From an uncultured Clostridiaceae bacterium (lineage in GTDB: Bacteria; Bacillota; Clostridia; TANB77; CAG-508), in contig CATZDQ010000115.1 in NCBI GenBank assembly GCA_958417695.1, positions 1-5,594 of the forward strand: a stretch of DNA of 5,594 nt. Direction: 5' to 3'. How positions within the stretch are numbered: the stretch's first letter is position 1; every line of letters starts with the position of its first letter. The position numbers were made by a program, and so were the translations under genes. Positions 1-4,778 of this stretch are shown in pieces. The notes under the pieces are model-generated. The model ran no database searches and was not told the DNA's origin. It saw nothing but the letters and a program-made list of their open reading frames with translations.

Positions 1-878
1 GCTTCTATATACTCTTCTGATAAATGAATAGCGACTAAATCTGGGTCTGGGAAATAACGATAATCTTGTGCATTTTCTTTATCTCTCATAGAAAAGGTTT
101 TTCCAGATACGTCATCCCATCTTAATGTCTCTTGTTCAATTTTTCCACCATCTTCTATTACTTCAATTTGTCTATCTACTTCATATTCAATGGCTCTGGT
201 AATGGAACGGAAAGAGTTCATATTTTTCATTTCGGTACGTGTTCCCAATTTAGAGTCTCCTTTTTTACGTACAGATACATTGACATCTGCACGAAAAGAC
301 CCTTCTTGCATTTTACAGTCAGATACTTCAATATACTCTAAAATAGATTTTAATTTTTTCAAATAAATATCTACTTCCTGGCTACTACGTAAATCTGGTT
401 CTGAAACAATTTCAATTAATGGCACACCTGCTCTATTTAAATCTACTAAACTGCCACCACCAAATTCACTATGATTTAGTTTACCAGCATCTTCTTCTAT
501 ATGGATACGTGTTAGACCTATTTTCTTCTTTTCTCCATTCTCCAATTCGATTTCTACATAGCCATGTTCACAAAGTGGTTTATCAAATTGTGATATCTGG
601 TAAGACTTTGGAAGATCTGGATAAAAATAGTTTTTTCTATCATTTTTACTATTTCTTGCAATTTCGCAGTTAGTAGCAAGTCCAGCTTTTACTGCATATT
701 CTACTACCTTTTCATTTAATACAGGAAGGGTTCCTGGCATAGCCATACAGATAGGACAAGTATGGGTATTAGGCTCTGCACCAAATTCTGTAGGACAACT
801 ACAAAAGATTTTTGTTTTGGTAGAAAGTTCACTATGTACCTCTAGTCCTATGACGACTTCATAATCTTCTCTTGACAT
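1..878 (-). CDS. gatB: Asp/Glu-tRNA amidotransferase subunit B (GatB), 3' end outside window
   Basis: GatB is the tRNA-binding and kinase subunit of GatCAB. It phosphorylates Glu on tRNA(Gln) (or Asp on tRNA(Asn)) and amidates it with ammonia released by GatA, in the cytoplasm. The frame is open from the ATG at 878 to the window edge and gives 292 residues of a usual ~475. Visible family hallmarks are IGLEVH near residues 10-15, two Cys pairs (C26/C28 and C41/C44, CSC...CPIC) followed by MPGTLPVLN, the KNYFYPDLPKSYQISQ signature near 82-97, and further on GVPLIEIVSEPD, GSFRADVNVSV and TEMKNMNSFR. All belong to the N-terminal catalytic cradle. The C-terminal helical and YqeY-like tail domains lie outside the window. 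The start is supported by AGGAGG a few bases upstream. The gene lies 17 bases after the unknown 185-residue gene and is the last visible gene of the gat operon. Identification is very secure; only the end is unseen. Confidence 0.97.
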   Translation of the reverse strand, partial: MSREDYEVVIGLEVHSELSTKTKIFCSCPTEFGAEPNTHTCPICMAMPGTLPVLNEKVVEYAVKAGLATNCEIARNSKNDRKNYFYPDLPKSYQISQFDKPLCEHGYVEIELENGEKKKIGLTRIHIEEDAGKLNHSEFGGGSLVDLNRAGVPLIEIVSEPDLRSSQEVDIYLKKLKSILEYIEVSDCKMQEGSFRADVNVSVRKKGDSKLGTRTEMKNMNSFRSITRAIEYEVDRQIEVIEDGGKIEQETLRWDDVSGKTFSMRDKENAQDYRYFPDPDLVAIHLSEEYIE

Positions 879-895
879 ATTTTCCTCCTTTTTGA

Positions 896-1453
896 TTATC
901 TTTCTTTATCTACTTCTAGTTTTTCTTTTTGTTTGCTTCTCTTTTCTAATTCTTGTATACAGTATCCTCTAAAATAGAGTTTATCTGCTAAATTCCAGTC
1001 ATCTGTTTCATAAAATCCATTTGCTTTATGGAAGGTATAAGGAATGGAGAATGTTTTTTTACATTCTTCCCATATAGCATCTACACGTTCTTCTGTTAGT
1101 GCCCTTCTTTGTATGGTAAATCCTACTAAATCCCCTACCAAAAAGAATGGTTCCATACAGTCTGCTCGATTAACTATCTTATCTATTAGCAATTGATAAT
1201 ACGTTTTTCCTTCTTTCTGATAACTGCCTATTTTTGGTCTAATAAGTTGTTCTGATTGATGTAAAATCTGTCGATTTTCTTCTTTTTCTATTTGTTGTAT
1301 TCGTTTATATGTTCCTATCAACAATTGCAAAATATTAGATTGCCTTTCCGGTGAACACTGCTTTCTACTGTCTATCATATCATAAACAAACATATGGTAG
1401 GGCGCTGTATCTTGGCATTTTTCAAACATATCTGTATACTGTGTGTAGCTCAT
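896..1453 (-). CDS. Uncharacterised 185-residue protein encoded inside the gat operon (possible SatD-like fold)
   Basis: I do not recognise this protein with confidence. It is soluble, with no signal peptide or membrane segment, and its tail (about 166-185) is highly charged and helical. It begins six bases after the gatA stop codon and ends 17 bases before gatB, so it is cotranscribed with them. Its ribosome binding site (AGGAAG) lies in the last two sense codons of gatA, which suggests translational coupling. Three spaced segments resemble, from memory, the SatD family: FVYDMIDSRK (22-31) against the N-terminal GD-I-x-S-K strand, FFLVGDLVGFTI (103-114) against the central LGDEFQG strand, and a strand/helix region at about 138-170 against the SatD C-terminal half. 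The middle section (50-90) is rich in Lys, Glu and Gln and predicted helical. The similarity is weak and the equivalent Gly-Asp is Tyr-Asp in the first motif. That it is a real gene is well supported by operon position and codon use; the function is unknown. Confidence 0.85.
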   Translation of the reverse strand: MSYTQYTDMFEKCQDTAPYHMFVYDMIDSRKQCSPERQSNILQLLIGTYKRIQQIEKEENRQILHQSEQLIRPKIGSYQKEGKTYYQLLIDKIVNRADCMEPFFLVGDLVGFTIQRRALTEERVDAIWEECKKTFSIPYTFHKANGFYETDDWNLADKLYFRGYCIQELEKRSKQKEKLEVDKER

Positions 1454-1459
1454 TTTTTC

Positions 1460-2929
1460 CTACTTCCTAAAAGTTGGCTCATACTGCTTTCTAAATTGTA
1501 TCTCTTGTTCAAAAGTATAAGCTGCTTGTAAAATCGTTTGTTCTCCAAATCGAGGTCCAATTAATTGCATACCAATTGGCATTCCTTCTTGGTTAACACC
1601 ACATGGAATGGAAATACCTGGCAATCCTGCAATATTAACAGGTACTGTACAAATATCTGCCAAATACATTTCTAATGGGTCTTTTGTTTTACTACCTATT
1701 TTAAAGGCAACGTTTGGCGCAGTAGGGGTTAATAAGAAATCATATTTTTTGAAAGCTTCCTCAAAATCTTTTCTCACTAATGTTCTTACCTGCTGTGCTT
1801 TTTTATAATAGGCATCATAATAACCAGAAGAAAGTACATAAGTTCCTAAGATAATTCTTCTTTTAACTTCTTCACCAAACCCTTCACTTCTAGAGTAACG
1901 ATATAATTCTTTTAAGTTACTAAACTCTGGTGCACGGTAACCATAACGAATACCATCAAATCTACCCAAATTAGAACTAGCTTCTGCACAAGCAATAATG
2001 TAATAGGTAGCTAAGGAATAATCAACGATATCTAGTGAAAACTCTTCTACTTGGGCTCCTAATTTTTTATAGATGGCTATAGCTTCTTTTAGTTTTTCAT
2101 TGACTTGTGAATCAATACCTTCTCCATAATATTCTTTTGGTATACCTATTTTCATTCCTTTAACGTCTTGTTTTAAACTAGCCGTATAATCTATTTTTTC
2201 TTTGTTTTCAGAAGTAGTATCTTTTACATCATGTCCTGTAATAACATTTAATAATAAAGCCGCATCTTCTACATCTTTGGTAATTGGTCCAATTTGGTCT
2301 AATGAAGAAGCAAAAGCTACTAAACCATAACGAGATACTAAACCATACGTTGGTTTTAAACCAACTACACCACAAAAAGCTGCTGGCTGACGAATAGAAC
2401 CACCTGTATCAGAACCTAATGCCCATGGTACCATATTAGCAGCTACTGCTGCTGCGCTTCCTCCTGAAGAGCCACCAGGTACCCTACTTAAGTCCCATGG
2501 ATTTCTGGTTTTATAAAAAGCAGAATATTCAGTAGAACCACCCATAGCAAACTCGTCCATATTTAATTTTCCAAGTGGTATCATTTCTTCTTGTTTTACT
2601 TTTTCTATAACCGTTGCATCATAGGGTGATACAAAGTTTTCTAACATTTTAGAAGCACAAGTTGTTTTGATTCCTTTTGTACAAATATTGTCTTTAATTC
2701 CAATTTGTATTCCTGCTAAGCTACCTACCTCTTCTACTGCTTCTTTCTTAGATTGTATTTGCTCTGCTTGCTTTTTGGCCTGCTCTTCTAATATTGTAAT
2801 AAAGCTTTTTACTTGCTCTTCTTTTTCACCTATTCTATCTACATAACTTTCGACTATTTGGGGTATTGTAATTTCCTTTTTAGCTAATTTCTCTTTTAAT
2901 TCATGTACCGTAAGATTTGTAATTTCCAT
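1460..2929 (-). CDS. gatA: Asp/Glu-tRNA amidotransferase subunit A (GatA), glutaminase
   Basis: GatA is the amidase-signature subunit of GatCAB. It hydrolyses glutamine and the released ammonia is channelled to GatB, which amidates misacylated Glu-tRNA(Gln) or Asp-tRNA(Asn). The 489-residue product is full length for the family. The complete Ser-cisSer-Lys triad is present: K79 in GIQIGIKDN, the cis-Ser S154 in RVPGGSSGGS, and the nucleophile S178 in GSDTGGSIRQPA. These match the positions I recall for the Staphylococcus aureus enzyme. Other hallmarks are MDEFAMGGSTEYSAF (124-138), GVVGLKPTYGLVSRYG (187-202), SLDQIGP (209-215) and, near the C-terminus, NIAGLPGISIPCG and GMPIGMQLIGP. The ATG at 2929 follows an AGGGAG ribosome binding site and gives the standard start of the protein. 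The gene lies 34 bases after gatC. An unknown gene, not gatB, follows six bases later, which departs from the usual C-A-B order. The enzyme looks intact and active. Confidence 0.98.
   Translation of the reverse strand: MEITNLTVHELKEKLAKKEITIPQIVESYVDRIGEKEEQVKSFITILEEQAKKQAEQIQSKKEAVEEVGSLAGIQIGIKDNICTKGIKTTCASKMLENFVSPYDATVIEKVKQEEMIPLGKLNMDEFAMGGSTEYSAFYKTRNPWDLSRVPGGSSGGSAAAVAANMVPWALGSDTGGSIRQPAAFCGVVGLKPTYGLVSRYGLVAFASSLDQIGPITKDVEDAALLLNVITGHDVKDTTSENKEKIDYTASLKQDVKGMKIGIPKEYYGEGIDSQVNEKLKEAIAIYKKLGAQVEEFSLDIVDYSLATYYIIACAEASSNLGRFDGIRYGYRAPEFSNLKELYRYSRSEGFGEEVKRRIILGTYVLSSGYYDAYYKKAQQVRTLVRKDFEEAFKKYDFLLTPTAPNVAFKIGSKTKDPLEMYLADICTVPVNIAGLPGISIPCGVNQEGMPIGMQLIGPRFGEQTILQAAYTFEQEIQFRKQYEPTFRK
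1463..1468 (-). promoter_or_regulatory. Ribosome binding site of the 185-residue gene, inside the gatA 3' end
   Basis: AGGAAG forms the last two sense codons of gatA (Arg-Lys) and lies nine bases before the ATG at 1453. The gatA stop codon TAG falls between it and the start. Ribosomes finishing gatA therefore sit on this site, an arrangement typical of translational coupling. This is inferred from the layout. Confidence 0.6.
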
Positions 2930-2963
2930 TTTCTCTCCCTTCTTCTTGTCTAATCTTTCTTTT

Positions 2964-3251
2964 TTAATCCATTACTTTTGGAATTTTAAACATATTTCTT
3001 TCTTTTTCTGGTGCATTTGCTAATAATGCTTCTCTATCTTCAAATACAATTACTTCATCTTTTCTAAAGACATTGTCATTTTCATTAACACCAATAGATT
3101 CATCTAATCCTTCTACTGGTGCATTATTTACTACATTTGCAAAATTTAAGATGTCTTGTAAATGTAATAAATAGGTATCTATTTCCTCTTCTTTTAAATT
3201 TAAGTCTGCTAATTGTGCTATATGTAAAATCTCTTCTCTACTCACTTGCAT
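2964..3251 (-). CDS. gatC: Asp/Glu-tRNA amidotransferase subunit C (GatC)
   Basis: GatC is the small structural subunit that wraps around and stabilises the GatA-GatB interface. The 95-residue product is the normal length. It opens with SREEILHIAQLADLNLKEEE (residues 4-23), the typical helix that packs on GatA. It continues with LQDILNFANVVNN and the extended segment containing VEGLDESI, then NVFRKDEV, and ends in the usual NAPEKERNMFKIPKVMD tail, which matches the common C-terminal NAPE...FKVPKV(I/M)(D/E) pattern. The ATG at 3251 is preceded by AAGGAG ten bases upstream and by GAGG closer in. It is the first gene of the operon, with a promoter only about 33 bases upstream of the start codon, so the leader is about 25 nt and leaves no room for a T-box or other riboswitch. 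Regulation at this point, if any, must act on initiation. Confidence 0.97.
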   Translation of the reverse strand: MQVSREEILHIAQLADLNLKEEEIDTYLLHLQDILNFANVVNNAPVEGLDESIGVNENDNVFRKDEVIVFEDREALLANAPEKERNMFKIPKVMD

Positions 3252-3283
3252 GCTACCTCATCTCCTTATAAACTTTGTGGTTT

Positions 3284-3312
3284 ATTATATCGTTTTTTTA
3301 GCCAAATTACAA
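3284..3312 (-). promoter_or_regulatory. Sigma-A-type promoter of the gatC-gatA-orf-gatB operon
   Basis: On the minus strand TTGTAA (3307-3312) and a perfect TATAAT (3284-3289) are separated by 17 bases. This matches the housekeeping consensus at four of six -35 positions and all six -10 positions. Transcription would start near 3277, giving a leader of about 25 nt that holds the gatC ribosome binding site. The promoter lies just after the terminator of the upstream prepilin-like gene, so the gat operon is an independent transcription unit. Confidence 0.78.
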
Positions 3313-3320
3313 TACTTTCC

Positions 3321-3369
3321 AAGAAAAAAGAAGAATCTAGTTTTTGTTTTCTAAATTCCTCTTCTTCTA
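3321..3369 (-). terminator. Intrinsic terminator behind the prepilin-like gene
   Basis: On the minus strand the arm at 3367-3351 pairs with the arm at 3340-3324 around a ten-base A-rich loop (3350-3341). I count up to 17 consecutive pairs, four of them G-T wobbles. The 3' arm runs into CTTTTTTCTT, giving the U tract. The hairpin begins directly after the TAA of the gene at 3370-4161. Reading the other way, the U tract is poor, so it probably acts only on minus-strand transcripts. Confidence 0.78.
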
Positions 3370-4161
3370 TTATTCTACATAATAACAATATACCGTTCCA
3401 TTAAAGGAACTAATAAAAATTTCTGCATTTCCTGGGTCACCTTGTCTCTTATAAACGGAAACCGTTCCAGTAGACGCATCATAACCAGATATTGTAAAAG
3501 AACCACTACTTGACCCTAAATTACCACCATGTCTACCAGGTTCGGCAGTTATATCTCCTAAAGCAAAATTTTCTACTGTTAACTTATCGTAAATATTCGG
3601 TAATGCTGTTTTTATAGCGCCTGCTGCAGTGCTAACAGCAACCCTTTTTAAGGTACCTGCACTTTTTCCATTATTGAACCCATCATTATACCCTGCTTCA
3701 TATCCTTTATTATTACCAGTAACTTGTGTACCTTTTACCCACGCCGTTTTTCCTTCTAATATATCGTTTGCTGTAGCTGTAGCATTTTTAGTTCTCTCTG
3801 ACACAATTAGTCCTATATTTCCAGCCATCTTTTGTTCAGTATCTGTTTCAAACGTCGGTACGCCTTCATTAGTAATAGCTGTTGCAATAGCTTTTTTAAA
3901 TTGTGTTAATTTTATAATCGCTTCATTACCACTAATATCTGAGTCTCCACCTATATTGCTAATTTCATCATATAATCGATTTAATTGTTCTGCTTCTGCT
4001 TCACTAGCTGAAATAATATTTTCCTTTGCTTGTTTAGCTTTGGTAATTAACCCATTATCTCCTATGGTTACATTAATACTAACACCTGCTAAGATAATTA
4101 ACACGATAATAGTAATCACTAAGGCTACCATTGTAACACCTTTTTCATTTCTTATTCTCAC
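3370..4161 (-). CDS. Type IV prepilin-like surface protein with phage tail-fibre-type repeats
   Basis: The 263-residue product starts with a prepilin-like signal: a short basic leader ending NEKG (residues 5-8), then VTMVALVITIIVLIILAGVSI (9-29), a hydrophobic helix that would be cleaved after G8 by a prepilin peptidase. An amphipathic helix (about 36-68) follows, as in pilins. The usual Glu at mature position 5 is Ala (A13). Residues 84-120 match the tail-fibre repeat pattern F-x(2)-AIA-x-AIT-x(2)-GV-x-T...MA-x-NI-x(2)-I. Residues 128-149 (TATANDILEGKTAWVKG..VTG) form a second such repeat, followed by Gly/Tyr/Asn repeats GYEAGYNDGFNNG (153-165). Residues 171-263 form a Gly/Ser-rich, beta-like domain I cannot assign. 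The product is inferred to be anchored in the membrane or built into a pilus-like or secretion fibre, displaying the C-terminal domain outside. It has its own promoter and terminator. It starts with GTG; an internal ATG (M11) would remove the leader. Confidence 0.9.
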   Translation of the reverse strand: MRIRNEKGVTMVALVITIIVLIILAGVSINVTIGDNGLITKAKQAKENIISASEAEAEQLNRLYDEISNIGGDSDISGNEAIIKLTQFKKAIATAITNEGVPTFETDTEQKMAGNIGLIVSERTKNATATANDILEGKTAWVKGTQVTGNNKGYEAGYNDGFNNGKSAGTLKRVAVSTAAGAIKTALPNIYDKLTVENFALGDITAEPGRHGGNLGSSSGSFTISGYDASTGTVSVYKRQGDPGNAEIFISSFNGTVYCYYVE

Positions 4162-4167
4162 GCAAAT

Positions 4168-4174
4168 TCCTTCT
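4168..4174 (-). promoter_or_regulatory. Ribosome binding site fixing the GTG start of the prepilin-like gene
   Basis: AGAAGGA ends six bases before the GTG at 4161. It sets that GTG as the start in preference to the internal ATG ten codons later, which would delete the prepilin leader peptide. Confidence 0.65.
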
Positions 4175-4208
4175 TTCTTTATCTTCTGTTCCCCTTTTTT
4201 CTATTCTT

Positions 4209-4237
4209 ATTATAAAATATTTTCTCTATAAAAGCAA
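4209..4237 (-). promoter_or_regulatory. Promoter of the prepilin-like gene
   Basis: A perfect TATAAT (4209-4214) lies 17 bases from TTGCTT (4232-4237), which matches the -35 consensus only in TTG. Transcription would start near 4202, giving a leader of about 40 nt. The -10 box and the bases after it (4196-4216) are identical over 21 bases to 4662-4682, upstream of the DUF1653 gene. The weak -35 and the inverted repeat overlapping the spacer suggest regulated rather than constitutive use, but that is inference. Confidence 0.58.
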
Positions 4238-4280
4238 CCAATTTAGAGACAAAAGTAATATACTTTTAAAGAGAAAATAT
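4217..4280. repeat. 11-bp inverted repeat overlapping the prepilin-like promoter, with a nested 7-bp inverted repeat
   Basis: ATATTTTCTCT at 4217-4227 is exactly complementary to AGAGAAAATAT at 4270-4280, with 42 bases between. The left arm lies in the spacer between the -10 and -35 boxes of the prepilin-like promoter, and the right arm starts eight bases past the DUF1653 stop codon. A smaller perfect palindrome, AAAAGTA/TACTTTT with a three-base loop (4251-4267), sits inside. It could be a two-site operator, or a weak 3' hairpin on the DUF1653 transcript. AT-rich DNA makes chance matches more likely, so the function is uncertain. Confidence 0.45.
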
Positions 4281-4287
4281 CCTTATT

Positions 4288-4545
4288 TTATGCATCTTTC
4301 ATTTCTTCAAAACGATACTTTTGAGTTACATCTGGATATTTTTCATGGTCTACTTCCGATAAAAACATATCTAAAGGTCTTGCATAGATACCATCTGTAT
4401 GATTTGTTTTTTCGTTATTATCCATACAGCGATATACTACTAATTTTTCTCCTGTTTCACTATGCTGCGCTACTGTAATTACAAATGACCTTGCTCCCTT
4501 AAAATGCCTCCACATTGTAAATGGTTTTACTTCTCTATTTTCCAT
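4288..4545 (-). CDS. DUF1653-family small protein
   Basis: This 85-residue soluble protein matches the DUF1653 pattern as I know it: an N-terminal W-RHFKG motif (12-17), a central strand pair AQHSETGEKLVVYRCM (26-41), then the YARPLDMFLSEVDHEKYP segment (54-71) and a short RFE tail (78-80). Members are usually about 70-90 residues, a compact beta-rich domain, and no biochemical function is established to my knowledge. They occur singly in many bacteria and also in phages. The ATG at 4545 has an excellent ribosome binding site (AAGGAGG, seven bases upstream). The gene stands between two surface or fibre-type genes, separated from the upstream one by a terminator and from the downstream one by a new promoter, so it is probably monocistronic. 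A functional tie to its neighbours is suggested only by the 21-base promoter element shared with the prepilin-like gene. Family assignment is confident; role unknown. Confidence 0.93.
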   Translation of the reverse strand: MENREVKPFTMWRHFKGARSFVITVAQHSETGEKLVVYRCMDNNEKTNHTDGIYARPLDMFLSEVDHEKYPDVTQKYRFEEMKDA

Positions 4546-4567
4546 ACAAATCCCTCCTTAGAAATCT

Positions 4568-4573
4568 ATTATA
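4568..4573 (-). promoter_or_regulatory. Possible proximal -10 box of the DUF1653 gene
   Basis: A perfect TATAAT lies 22 bases before the ATG and just upstream of the AAGGAGG site, which would give a leader of about 15 nt. No convincing -35 hexamer is found 16-18 bases upstream (GTAAAT at 17), and there is no TG extension. It may be a real activator-dependent promoter or chance in AT-rich DNA. Confidence 0.3.
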
Positions 4574-4620
4574 CTACAAATCCAAAGACAATTTACTATC
4601 TATTTAAATTTATTTTTTTA

Positions 4621-4640
4621 ATGTATTAAAATGTATTAAA
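4621..4640. repeat. Tandem 10-bp repeat in the DUF1653 upstream region
   Basis: ATGTATTAAA occurs twice head to tail. With the preceding bases, the first copy also reads as the imperfect palindrome TTTAAT-GT-ATTAAA. It lies between the two candidate DUF1653 -10 boxes, where a regulator could bind, but simple AT-rich sequence of this kind is often meaningless. Confidence 0.35.
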
Positions 4641-4661
4641 TTTCTATTATCTTTCATTTTC

Positions 4662-4682
4662 TTTTTCTATTCTTATTATAAA
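4662..4682 (-). promoter_or_regulatory. Possible distal DUF1653 promoter element, identical to the prepilin-like -10 region
   Basis: On the minus strand this 21-base stretch begins TTTATAATAAGAATAG and continues with five A. It is an exact copy of 4196-4216, the -10 region and early transcribed sequence of the prepilin-like gene. The TATAAT is at 4675-4680. No good -35 box is present at 17 bases (TATATG), but both copies have a TTTTATA and a GAAAAT further upstream with slightly different spacing. A transcript from here would have a leader of about 120 nt before DUF1653. Shared regulation is inferred, not shown. Confidence 0.45.
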
Positions 4683-4713
4683 GTAGAATTTTCCTATCAT
4701 ATAAAACACATTT

Positions 4714-4743
4714 TAAAAGAGATAAAGAAAAAACTTTATCTCT
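4714..4743 (-). terminator. Intrinsic terminator of the coiled-coil/tail-fibre gene
   Basis: On the minus strand AGAGATAAAG (4734-4743) and CTTTATCTCT (4718-4727) form a perfect 10-bp stem around a loop of six T, followed by TTT and A-rich sequence. It lies about 35 bases after the stop codon of the gene at 4779. It separates that gene from DUF1653 transcriptionally. Confidence 0.75.
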
Positions 4744-4778
4744 AAAACATATTTTATAAAATACTATCTATCTAATCT

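Noticed and set aside
132..673. Short plus-strand open frames (132-341 and 419-673) opposite gatB.
   Set aside because: They lie antisense to conserved GatB sequence with no ribosome binding site and no recognisable protein features.
3252..3369. T-box or other riboswitch ahead of the gat operon.
   Set aside because: The promoter leaves only about 25 nt of leader before gatC, and the hairpin upstream of it belongs to the preceding gene's terminator.
3629..4231. A 200-codon open frame on the plus strand opposite the prepilin-like gene, rich in hydrophobic residues.
   Set aside because: It is the antisense of a well-supported gene with leader, repeats, promoter and terminator. Its hydrophobic look comes from reading AT-rich coding DNA backwards, and it has no convincing ribosome binding site.
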